A stretch of 21,182 bases of DNA from Pelargonium cotyledonis (taxonomy: Eukaryota > Streptophyta > Magnoliopsida > Geraniales > Geraniaceae), in contig JAYMTA010001209.1 of assembly GCA_036897625.1 (NCBI GenBank), positions 1 to 21,182 on the forward strand, written 5' to 3'. Of the stretch, positions 8,173 to 18,289 are shown in pieces (position 1 is the first letter of the stretch; the number at the start of each line of letters is the position of its first letter). The position numbers and the translations under genes were made by a program. The notes below the pieces were generated by a model. That model was not told the origin of the DNA. It worked only from the letters and a program-made list of their open reading frames with translations, and ran no database searches.

Positions 8173-11013
8173 CTAAAAATCACGTCCTTTGTATGGCATT
8201 TCCTGCAATGACAATACCCGATTGCATGAATGTTTGTTCCTTATCCACCATCCGGACATTAGGTAAAAAGATACTTCATCCGGACATTAGAGCTGCCTAA
8301 CTAGAAAATTTCAAGCATATATATTTGTCTGTTTTATTTGGATAGTAAGAACAAAACTAAAGGGTTGCTACCTACCCAACGCGATTAACTAGTTTTCTAA
8401 AGAATTTTACTTTCTTTAGGACTTGCAATTTGGATCGTGACTGGCAACTCAAGGAGAACATTAAAAGTGTTATAGTTCTGTTCGTGTCAACTAAACAAAC
8501 TTGTTTAGTAAAATGTGTTGTCTTCATGTTGAATAAACAAATCATGTAATGGATTTAGTACCACATTTAAGGATAAAATGGTAATTCTTAGAACATATAG
8601 TGTCAATACTGACCCATATAAACTTAAGAGGTCAAATGTATCGGGTAATATGGCTCAATCAAAACCCAATTATTTAACAAAAGACTAAACTTTTAACATG
8701 ACCCAAGAACACGAAAGTGTAAGTGTCGCCCCTACCAGCAGTCAAAGTTGATGAATGAAATTATGCTTGTGATTCACGCAAGACTTCTGCTTCAATTGGT
8801 TGGGTGAATGGATGGAGAACCCACCCATCCTACCATAAACAAGCCGTCAAGTGCGACAGTTTTTTAAAAGCAAACCTATTCTAATACTATTCCAAATCGG
8901 GAAATAAAGATTCTAAAGCAAATTGATCAGATAAGTTAAGAACATGAGCACAATTTTCTTACAGGTGGATAATTAGGCATGTAGACTTGTCTTTGTTGGC
9001 CAAGAAGCATCTGCTGCCCATACTGCAATGAGATTATTAGGATTACTCGTTACTTCATATATGAAATTCTCTAAATGATAGTACAAACCAAGCAATTTCT
9101 ATGTCAAGGCCGGCTATACGAATCCTTTGGGATCATCTGCTCATGTTCTCCTGCTCGTCTCTTAAAATGACATTCAAAAAATAAGTCTTCGGATAAGGTG
9201 AAAAGTCTAGTAATGGCATACCTGAGGTCCACTTGGATGAAAATATCCCTGCGGAGATTTCATTTGACCAGCCTGAGGATTAAACGTTACAGGCTGAAAT
9301 TCTACAAAGAGATTTAATGATGAGGGAAGTACCACAGATGAAGATCTTGATGACACTCCAACTCCATCACTGATCTTTCGACTGATCAAATCAATTAAAG
9401 GCCTGTTCATGGCAGGAGCAGAAGAACCACCAAAGGTCTCTGTACTACGTGAATCAAACATTATGTCCTCATTTTCATCATGTCCACAATCAGCTTCATT
9501 ACCCCTATATACTGAAGAGAATCGAGTCTCCTCATCGATATCAAAATTTTCATGAAAAAGAACGCCTCTTTCCTGTTGAAGTAAAACATGAAGGGTGTGA
9601 GATATATGGAGAGACTATTTTGATTGGAAAATAAAAAAACAAGAGTAGGTTAACCACACCTCCGCTAAATGAATATCTTGTGTGTCCTCGCACTCAATTT
9701 CTCTTGCTATTCTTAAAGCTTCCCTCTCCAATTCCCTCGTCTGAGGCCCTCTCTCTAGTTTTGTTGTATAAAGTTCCTCATCAAAGGTGCTTTTCACTCC
9801 AAATAGTGCTTCATTTGTTTCAAACTGATTCCATCTCCTAATAGGAAGACGAAATAAGAATTATATCGACCATAGAAATGTATGGGAAGTCCAAATCAAG
9901 GAAAACACGATTGCAAAGATAAAATCGTTTTGAAAAACACATTCTTGAAATTACTCATATTGATCAACAAAAATATCCACTGCAGCTCAAAACATACTTA
10001 CTACTTAGAGATTTGGCCAAAGAATCCACTTTTACGGCAAACTGAGATCATATCCTTTCCACAAGGCCACAAATGTAACTAAAATCAGACACTAGCCATT
10101 TATTGCTACTACCAAACCTGGAATACCAATTGGTCCTTGATTTGTCCTCTAGCTAGTGGAACCATTCATCAATAGTTTTATATTCCTTCAGAGCAACAAT
10201 TTTATGCAAAATGCATTTGGGGGTAGGGGGGCGGGGCGGAGGGGAGGGATTACTCAAGACCAGTCACCAAGGTATTCAAGTTGGAGGATCCAGTCTTTAA
10301 AAATGGGAAACTAAAAAATCACCCTTGAGCTAAACAATGATAAATGAAGTTAAAAACATACAGCATAAGAACGTTGCATGACTGTTCAAAAGAATATAAT
10401 CTTGAAATGTTAGCAGAAGGCAATTTAGAGAACTTCGTTGCACATGGATCAGTTGTAGACTCGAAGCGAGTCCTTTTATTAATGAGGGAGGCCCCGTTTC
10501 TATTAAATTTCTAAATAGAGAAGAATATCTTATACTATGTCTTCCCAAGAAAACTCAGTAGAAGCATAGGAAAGGTCTAAAGGTAAAACCCCTTTTTATA
10601 GGGAATTTTTATCCATTTTGTAAGAGTAATCCCCATTTAAGCAACTACCTTCACTAAAAAGAATATAGATTCTCCTATTCCTGATTTTATTCGAGCTATT
10701 TACACCTGTATGATACTGAAACCTAAATACTATCATTATCATACCCAAAAAGAATTTATCATTCATATTGGGGAGAATTCAAAGTTGTGAAAAGAAACCA
10801 AATATAGCATAAACATGCATTTCTGCCACAAGTAACTAAAGCAATAAAACAATTACCAAGACATTTGGTGAGAGAAATTATTAACAACCTATTCCAAGGG
10901 TCATCAAATGTAGATTCCAAATCAGGACATTGTGGGTCATCTTCATCAGGTAGTAGATAGAGGTTGATTAGATCAGGTAGCAAAAGGAAGCTAAACATGA
11001 CATAAGATATCAC
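8173..11013 (-). CDS. Truncated ataxin-2 / CID4-like gene keeping the LsmAD domain
   Basis: CID3/CID4-type proteins are plant ataxin-2 relatives, normally with an Lsm domain, an LsmAD domain and a PABP-binding PAM2 motif. Exons on the minus strand: 11013(?)-10889, 9837-9660, 9572-9222, 9022-8963 and 8202-8173. Similarity starts at PDEDDPQCPDLES, runs through the LsmAD (FETNEALFGVKSTFDEELYT, LERGPQTRELEREALRIARE) and FDIDEETRFSS, and ends with SPQGYFHPSGPQ, YGQQMLLGQQRQVYMPNYPP and EMPYKGRDF-stop. Every junction is GT-AG and in phase, with no stop or frameshift. Missing are the whole Lsm domain and some hundreds of central residues. SSLNLFVEFQP is at best a broken PAM2. An in-frame ATG at 11013 would give 247 residues with a hydrophobic, unrelated first 20. 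It may be a transcribed relic, a pseudogene, or a gene whose 5' exons I cannot see. Confidence 0.8.
8249..8290. repeat. 14-bp direct repeat
   Basis: catccggacattag occurs at 8249-8262 and 8277-8290, separated by 14 bp, in the last intron of the CID4-like gene. It could be replication slippage or an excision footprint. Confidence 0.7.
10219..10248 (+). other. G-quadruplex-type G-run
   Basis: Five runs of at least three G (the first three of four or more) lie within 30 bp, with loops of 1-4 nt. The tract is in the first intron of the CID4-like gene, so the pre-mRNA would carry the C-rich complement. It is an outlier in otherwise AT-rich DNA. Confidence 0.7.
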
Positions 11014-11694
11014 AGCTAAAAAATACTATTAATAAGTTCTCCGTCTTGAAAAAGAGGTTTTCCCCCCAAAAAACTAATAATAAGGAGAAGAAAGAAAGAA
11101 AGAAGGAAGGAAAAACATCAGTCAAGTGCATTGTACCAAACAAGACCCAGCTCAATGCACACTAACAACAATTAGATATGCCAAAGAGATACAATACTCG
11201 TAAATGGAGACTCACAGGATTACCAACAAAGCTCCTTCAATGTTGTAATTGTAAAATACCCATCAAGGGAAAATGTTACTAAAATAGGTTTAAATGTCAA
11301 CCCAAACTAAGAACAACAAAAGTTCCAAATCCACATTTACTAACCGGAGAAATTAATTAAAATTAGACTTTCCCCATCATACCCCCATCCCCATATGCTC
11401 TTGTTGTAACAAGCTGCGTAGAATTCAAACTAATGTATCTTGAAGATACTTGTTGGTAATTCATACGTAACTAACTACCCAAAAAGGAAAGCGGACACTC
11501 AATATGTAATATATTTACTCATACTGGTACAATTTTAAGCCTCCATGAAGCCAAAATAATAGCAACTAAAGTTCAAATCCACGACCTAAGTTAGTAAGCA
11601 TGCCTATTGATGATCGCGAAATGAGGCAACTTGCCTCAGTTCTCCACCCTTGCCTTAACGACAAAAATAAAATAAAAGATAGATCAAACCTAAT
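11014..11694. other. Intergenic region 5' of the CID4-like exons
   Basis: The ancestral gene should have Lsm-domain exons upstream on the minus strand. I looked for Lsm phrases in reverse complement here and on toward 12.3 kb and found none. The region is AT-rich, with an AAAG/AAGG purine run at about 11086-11112. Confidence 0.4.
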
Positions 11695-12060
11695 CAAAAG
11701 GAAACTAAGAGCAACTAATTTTGTGTGTTCCATGTAAGAATCAAGTTTCTTCCAGCATATGTGAACCCTCTACCAATGTAAACAAAAGGAAACTAAGAGC
11801 AATTGAGTTTGCATGTATGATATAAGAGTGAAGCTGGTTACAACACAAGCACACCCTCAACCTATCTAAGCAAAAGGAATCTTAGAGCAACTAAGTTTGT
11901 GTGTATGATATAAGAGTGAAGTTGGTTTCAGCACAAGCACAGACTCTACCTATCTAAACAAAACGAAATCGAGAATAATTAAGTTTGTGTATCTGCACAT
12001 TTCAGCTAATGCATACCTTCAATCAATCTAAAAAATGGAAATCATGAGCAATTACAATCA
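11695..12060. repeat. 88-bp minisatellite, four to five copies
   Basis: The phrase caaaaggaaactaagagcaa, or a close variant, starts at 11695, 11783, 11871 and 11959, exactly 88 bp apart each time. A shorter diverged copy starts near 12028. Each unit continues with aagtttgtgtgtatgatata, agagtgaag.tggtt and caagcacaccctcaacctat. Copies two and three are most alike. The array lies between the CID4-like gene and PDAT1 and is non-coding. Confidence 0.85.
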
Positions 12061-12351
12061 AACAACCGGAGACAATGAGGGCACAGAGTTAGATTTTTAG
12101 TGTATAATTTTGGATATCTTAGTGGAAATTAATTTTGATTATTGAAATTTGAATAGTAAAAAATAACAAAAAGGCCCAATGTCAATCAAATGGCCCGGTC
12201 TACATGGGGCTTGACAATCCAAGTGTTTATCAACGGTAAATGAAATTACCGATTTTTCAAAAATTTGGACCGTGATGTTTCTTAGTCCAATCTCCGCATC
12301 TCTCGCGATTAATCTCCGCCGTCCATTCAGTTTCAAATAGTACACACTCCA

Positions 12352-12373
12352 CCAATCATAAACCGCCACGTGG
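12352..12373 (+). promoter_or_regulatory. CCAAT box and G-box upstream of PDAT1
   Basis: CCAAT lies at 12352-12356, and the palindrome CCACGTGG (core CACGTG) at 12366-12373. They are about 220-240 bp before the PDAT1 ATG. CCAAT is bound by NF-Y, and the G-box by bZIP or bHLH factors. No clear TATA box was seen; a CT-rich stretch at about 12428-12440 could mark the start region. Function is inferred from motif only. Confidence 0.5.
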
Positions 12374-12444
12374 AGACACAAGGGACCCACACGATACGTA
12401 CCCGCCAACCCAAACCCAAACACTCGCACCTCTCACTCTCAGTC

Positions 12445-12600
12445 ATGCGTGATCTGCCCCCGCATCCCCTGTTTGTTTCCTGGGGAAAAACCCAATCCAA
12501 TTTTCTCGGGAAAATCAATTTTCCTCGTCTCGGAGCATATCGACAATCGACATTACGACATACAATCCTGAATCCTCTTCGACACTGTAAATGCCTCTGA
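12445..12600 (+). promoter_or_regulatory. 51-codon upstream ORF overlapping the PDAT1 start
   Basis: ATG 12445 opens a frame that ends with TGA at 12598-12600, running past the PDAT1 ATG at 12591 in another frame. If the transcript begins upstream of 12445, ribosomes using this ATG would miss the PDAT1 start except by leaky scanning or reinitiation. If transcription starts below 12445 it has no role. Confidence 0.4.
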
Positions 12601-15600
12601 TTCGGCGGAGAAAAGCGACCGACAATGACAAAGCTTCGAGCTCCGATTCAAAGATCACCAGAGAAACAAGCGAAGAAGACGAGAACAACAACAACAGCAG
12701 CAGCAACAACAACGCCTCCGCCAGCAGCAGCAAGAAGAGGAAGGTTCGTGCAAGGATCAAGGGAGTCGCGGAGAGGAGGAATTGGTCGTGCGTGGACAGT
12801 TGTTGCTGGTTCGTAGGCTGCATTTGCATGTCATGGTGGATTTTGCTGTTCCTCTACCAGGCGATGCCGGCTTCGATTCCTCAATACGTCACGGAGGCGA
12901 TCACCGGACCCTTGCCGGACCCTCCCGGTGTGAAGTTGAAGAAGGAGGGGCTCACCGCCAAGCACCCGGTGGTGTTCGTGCCAGGGATCGTGACCGGAGG
13001 GCTCGAGCTCTGGGAGGGTCGCCAGTGCGCCGAAGGGCTGTTCCGGAAGCGGCTGTGGGGAGGCACATTTGGAGAAGTGTATAAAAGGTATATGTATTAT
13101 TGATCAATGGTTGAAGCAATTGTTGATGACTGTATGGTTTATATACATGCATATGTATGTATAGTTGTTTTATGGTATGTGATTTGATGGACTTTAGGTT
13201 CTGTCATTAGTTGGTGGAGAAATTGATGAACTGCTCTATAGATATTTGGAAATGTGTTTGGATAGAAGAGGAAATTAGAATCATTTGTATTAAATAGGCT
13301 CTGATAGTTATGATTTGTTTAGTGAGTGTGCATGACTGGATGATCAATGATCATTGAAGAACTCTTGGTTTGTGGATATAGCCGAGGTTGGTAATTAGTG
13401 CCATGAACAAGAGGAAATGATCAATAGTTGAAGCAACTCAAGCAAGTGTTGATGCATGCACAGATATATGTGTATGTAAAGTTGTTATATGGCATGTGAT
13501 TTGATGGAACTTAAGGTTTTGGTATGATTTGGTGTTGATGGAACTTTTGGTTTTGATATGATTTGGCGTAGTAACTGGTGAATCTTCAATAGATATTTGT
13601 GAATCTGTTTGGACAGAAGAGGAAATAAGGAATTATTTGTGGTAAGTATGCTTTGTTAGATATGATTTGTTTAATCAAAGTGCATGATGGGTTGATCATT
13701 GAAGAACTTTTGCTTTAAATATAGAGAGAGGAGGTGGGTAATTAGTGTGGAATGGATCAATAGTTGAAGCAGTTGTTGATGCATGCATGGATATATGCAT
13801 ACGTAAAGTTGTTTTATGGCAAGTGATTTGATGTAACTTTAGGTTTTGGCATGACTTGGTGAAGAAATTGATGAACTCTTCAATAGATATTGGGAAATTT
13901 AATCGGACAAAATTATTTGTAGTAAGTAGGTCTAGTTAGATATGATTTGCTCATTCAAAGTGCATGACTGTTTGATCATTGAAGAACTTACGCTTTAAAC
14001 ATAGCTAGAGAGCCGAGGTGGGTAATTAGTGCCATGAACAAGAGGAAATGATCAATAGTTGAAGCAATTGTTGTTACCTGTAAGGAACACATACACACAT
14101 GCGCGCGCGTGTGTGTTTGTAACATTACCAGGTTTTGTAGATTTAGAAGTATATTTAACTTATGAATTTCCTCTAGTGCTTTTGATAATTGGCAGGCAAA
14201 TTCCAATCGTTGGGTTGGATATTTTGCAGACCTCTATGCTGGCTAAGGCACATGTCACTTGATAACGAGACTGGATTGGATCCTTTTGGTATAAGGGTCA
14301 GGCCAGTGACTGGACTTGTTGCTGCTGATTACTTCGCTCCAGGCTATTTCGTATGGGCAGTTATGATAGCTAATTTAGCTCAAATTGGTTATGAAGAGAA
14401 AACCATGTATATGGCTTCATATGATTGGAGACTTTCATTTCAGAACACCGAGGTATTCTTTGAAATTTTGATTGAGATTTTGCTGTATAAATCCATCTAT
14501 TATCCACCTTTTTTTTTTACTATTTTCTAGAGCTTACATGAGTTGGGTTTAATATTTTCATTGTACTTAATTAATCAGGTACGTGACCAAGCTCTAAGTC
14601 GTATAAAAAGTACTATAGAACTGATGGTTGCTACAAATGGAAAGAAGGCAGTTATTATTCCACATTCGATGGGTGTTTTGTACTTTCTGCATTTTATGAA
14701 GTGGGTTGAGACACCAGCTCCTACGGGTGGAGGTGGTGGTGGTCCAGATTGGTGTTCTAAACATATCAAGGCAGTGATGAACATTGGTGGACCACTTTTA
14801 GGTGTTCCAAAAGCTGTCGCTGGGCTTTTCTCTGCTGAAGCCAAGGATGTTGCAGTTGCCAGGTTTCTAATTTACCAATATTTCATGGATATACTGCGAT
14901 GGGTTGTTTTGGTGGTAATTTTAGTTTTTCAATGATAATATCTGTATGGCAGGTGATCTTCACCTTCAATTTGTTTTGCAGCTATTATATATGCTTTCAT
15001 ATTTACAGCAGCATTTGGATTTTCTTATGCGCAATACAAAATCTTTTAGCACGTGATAAATAATTGATAGTTCATAGAGATAATGATGTTGTCCAGTTGG
15101 ACAGTAGCTGTTCTGGATGCAATGTTACAGATTAGTTATTGATCATACAACCTTTTTAAATTCATTCTTGTATAATTGTCATACATGTAATGTATTTTAA
15201 AGATATAATCCATATGCAGGGCAATTGCACCGGGTTTCCTGGACAGTGATGTATTTCGCTTACAAACACTACAGCATGTAATGAAGATGACGCGCACCTG
15301 GGATTCAACTATGTCAATGATACCTAAAGGTGGGAATACTATTTGGGGCGGTCTTGACTGGTCTCCAGAGGGTGGCTATGCCCCTATCAAGAAAAAGCAT
15401 ATAAACGACGATAGCCAAATTGTCAGCCAAAATGGTACTTCAGTTTTGGCTTCTGGAAAAAAGGATGTAAATTATGGAAGAATGATATCTTTTGGGAAAG
15501 ATGTAGCAGAGACTAACTTGTCCGAGCTTGAGAGGATTGATTTCAGGGTGAGGCTATGTACACACTCATGCTCACAACACACATAAAAGTAAAAATGCTT

Positions 15601-17511
15601 CACAAAACAGACAAGAAATTCAACCTGTTTGCTAAGAATGTGTATTAAGTGTTTCCTAGAGGTCAACTCCGAACATCACTGGGAAAGTTGCTGGCTTATG
15701 ACCTTGGGGTCATGGCTTTAAGTTAGTGAAACAGTCTCTTTGAGAAAAAACAAAGACCCCACACTGGTGGGAGCTTTGTACCTTAGGCTGCCCTTTAAGC
15801 ACATATTCTAGGACAGCGGGCCATAGTTATCTATTCAGCTAACCTGGGTGAGTTTTCTATAACTGTTTTAATGTTAGCATGTGTGTTCAGTCGTCTTCTC
15901 CAGAGTGCTTAACAGCGATTGTAGATTTATAATGCAGATGCTCTACAATCTACTTAATGTTTCGTTTTGTGCTAACAAATAAGACCATTCCTTCGGTGCG
16001 CACCAGTGCTACATGCTTGATGTCGTTTGGCTTCTTAAGAAAGTTCTTTGGTGTTATTTTCAAAATCATTTTATCTATTCTTATTCACTTATCTGGTTCT
16101 GTTAAGGATGCTATTAGGAGTCGTAGTGCAAATACTACCTGTGGTGATGTTTGGACAGAATATCACGAGATGGGAGTTGGGGGTATCAAAGCTATTGCAG
16201 AATATAAAGCTTATACTGCTGGAGAACTTTTGGATCTGCTTAATTTTGTTGCCCCGAGAATGATGGCACGGGGCAGTGCTCATTTCTCTTATGGAATTGC
16301 TGACAATTTGGACGACCCAAAGTACAAACACTATAAATATTGGTCGAACCCCCTGGAGACTAAGTGAGAACCCTCAGACTTAGCTATTTCAGTTTCTGCA
16401 AACTATTATCTAAATTCACTTGGGTCTCTTTCAGTAGCCAGTCAATATTGTTTGTTCTTGTTTATTTGGTATATGACTAATACGAGTTCCTTTCATCATG
16501 CATGCTTATATGTAAATCGAAATAATATGTTGGTGAATATCAGAAAAAAAACTGATATAGCGTAATTGTGGATTATCTCTATTTGCTTAGCTTCTACTTG
16601 CTACAGCTAAATATAAACTAGAAAAAAATATTTTGGTACTTTACCATACAAGCAAGGCTTTAAAATAGATTCTTCCAGTGCTATAAACTCTGTCACAAAG
16701 GAAGTGACGGGTTTAATAGTTTGGATATACCTTGATCCGAGTATAATTCATTTGTTTGAACTTCAACTTTTTGGTCATAATTAGAGATGCCTGATTTAAC
16801 TTTATCTAATGCACATGACTCCTATATAGTTCTTTCTGGTGAGTAGGAGAATCTGATATTTATGCAATTCACTATTTGAATAGTTTCCACAGAACCTCGA
16901 ACCACATTTAGGTCATTTTTTTTCAGGGTGTTGTTTTGATTCGACATCTCTGTCAACTTATGTTTTGTCCCGATGTTCAGTTATTTGATAAGTCATTGTT
17001 TTGACTTACGTTCATCTTTCTTTGGTTCTGCAGATTACCAAATGCACCGGACATGGAAATCTATTCTATGTATGGGGTCGGTATACCAACTGAAAGAGCT
17101 TACGTGTACAAGTTGTCATCTTCTCCTGAATGCTATATTCCATTTCAGATTGATACTTCTGTTGATGATGAACATAGTGGTCTACACGGTGGAGTCTATT
17201 CAGTTAATGGGGACGAGACTGTACCTGTTTTAAGTGCAGGCTTCATGTGTGCCAAAGGTTGGCGTGGGAAAACCAAATTTAATCCCGCGGGTATCCGAAC
17301 ATACATTCGAGAGTATGATCATTCTCCTCCAGCCAATCTGCTAGAAGGCCGGGGCACTCAGAGTGGCGCTCATGTTGACATAATGGGGAATTTAGCTTTA
17401 ATAGAGGATATTATGCGGGTTGCAGCTGGGGCTGAAGGAGAAGATTTGGGAGGTGATCAAGTTTATTCTGACATCTACAAGTTGTCCAAGAAGATTGACT
17501 TGCCACTGTGA
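12591..17511 (+). CDS. PDAT1: Phospholipid:diacylglycerol acyltransferase (PDAT1)
   Basis: PDAT moves an acyl chain from the sn-2 position of a phospholipid to diacylglycerol, giving triacylglycerol and lysophospholipid at the ER without acyl-CoA. Exons: 12591-13087, 14230-14452, 14579-14862, 15220-15547, 16107-16363 and 17034-17511. All are GT-AG and in phase, giving 688 residues (Arabidopsis PDAT1 is about 671). Residues 1-66 are polar, with an Asn/Ser tract (32-47) and a basic KKRKVRARIK. A membrane segment spans about 69-91. The LCAT-like fold follows: lid region GGLELWEG (136-143), nucleophile Ser270 in PHSMG, Asp590 in NGDETVP and His643 in GAHVD. AAC/CAG-type codon runs (12684-12735) encode the Asn/Ser tract and may vary in length. 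The start agrees with the conserved MPLIRRRK. Plant PDAT2 is less likely given the N-terminus. Confidence 0.97.
13102..14085. repeat. About 300-bp tandem repeat filling PDAT1 intron 1
   Basis: The intron 13088-14229 is mostly a diverged tandem array. gatcaatagttgaagca or a close variant starts at 13102, 13419, 13755 and 14050 (spacing 317, 336, 295). Each unit continues with tgttgatgcatgcat, agttgttttatggcatgtg, atttgatggaactt(t)aggtt, caatagatatt, cagaagaggaaat, gatatgatttg, aagtgcatgac and ttgaagaactt, then gtgggtaattagtg before the next copy. That makes three full copies and the start of a fourth. Confidence 0.85.
14087..14116. other. Alternating purine-pyrimidine tract (Z-DNA type) in PDAT1 intron 1
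   Basis: Thirty bases alternate purine and pyrimidine without break: AC/AT, then CG (gcgcgcgcg), then TG. The tract is also close to self-complementary, so cruciform extrusion is possible. It ends about 113 bp before exon 2. Confidence 0.8.
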
Positions 17512-17519
17512 TCTCTAAG

Positions 17520-17888
17520 GTAAGTTCTTAAATTTAAGTGTTATTGCGGATGATAGATTATAAGAAATCATCTGAAAACCAAAACCTATCGTATCATTAA
17601 CCCAAATGTCACGAATATGTACCGAAATATGTTGTATCTTTAACACGAATCCCACGATAATCATGATAGATTATAAGAATTCATCTGAAAACCAAAACCT
17701 ATCGTATCGTTAACCCAATTGTCACATTAGTCATGATATATATGTTATGATAATCTGTGATCTGAATATGTGCTGTGGAAACCAAAATATGTTGCATCTT
17801 TAACACGAATCCGACGATAATCATGATAGATTATGAACAGCTTGTGGATATCAAACTGCCATTTTTGACTGGGTGATTCTTTGTGCAG
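17520..17888 (+). other. Probable PDAT1 3'-UTR intron
   Basis: Eight bases after the stop codon stands a consensus donor, AAG|GTAAGT (intron start 17520). A good acceptor, TTCTTTGTGCAG, ends at 17888. The junction would lie within about 10 nt of the stop, too near to trigger exon-junction nonsense decay. The 3' UTR would resume at 17889 and probably end before about 18100. Confidence 0.65.
17552..17835. repeat. Short direct repeats inside the PDAT1 3'-UTR intron
   Basis: gatagattataagaa..catctgaaaaccaaaacctatcgtatc occurs at 17552 and 17665 (113 bp apart). gttg.atctttaacacgaatcc.acgataatcatgatagattat occurs at 17631 and 17791 (160 bp apart). The copies are nearly identical, so the duplication looks recent. 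Confidence 0.85.
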
Positions 17889-18216
17889 AAAGTGGAGTCT
17901 ATGACTTTGGACAGCTTGTTGAAACAGCCATTTTCACCAGATTATTTGCTTACCAGACATGTGTAAGCTTCTACTTTTGTAGATATAGCTTTTTGAAGTG
18001 TAAAAACCAACTTGATTTTATTATTAATTGATTTTGTCAATTTGTTTCAGTTGCCCAAATCATTGTTTTTTTTTTTTAGTGCATTGTTTAATTTTTCACA
18101 TATAAAAGTTTAAAATAATTTGTATATGCTATGGAGCTCGTGTGGTACTTAATTTGTTAAAGTAAAGACTCTTGATTAAAACTAAATAAACACTCTTTGA
18201 ACAAAAACGTTTGATT

Positions 18217-18275
18217 TATAAATACACCTAGCACTTGCCAGCAATAGAGGAGTGAGGACTAGCTAGCTATTCAAG
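18217..18275 (+). promoter_or_regulatory. Possible promoter and first exon of unknown transcript
   Basis: TATAAATA at 18217-18224 is followed about 30-50 bp on by purine-rich text and then a donor-like CAAG|GTATGG (GT at 18276-18277). I found no coding exon downstream within the window, so this may be chance, a non-coding RNA, or a leader of a distant gene. Confidence 0.2.
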
Positions 18276-18289
18276 GTATGGTGTGCTTG

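Noticed and set aside
11695-12060. CRISPR-like regular array
   Set aside because: Whole 88-bp units repeat without unique spacers, and the DNA is plant nuclear. It is a minisatellite.
11014-12350. Missing Lsm-domain exons of the CID4-like gene
   Set aside because: I looked for typical Lsm phrases on the minus strand and found none. Only AT-rich DNA and the minisatellite are there.
12139-12429. Minus-strand 96-residue frame upstream of PDAT1
   Set aside because: It lies in the PDAT1 upstream region opposite the CCAAT/G-box motifs, has no domain, and is probably chance.
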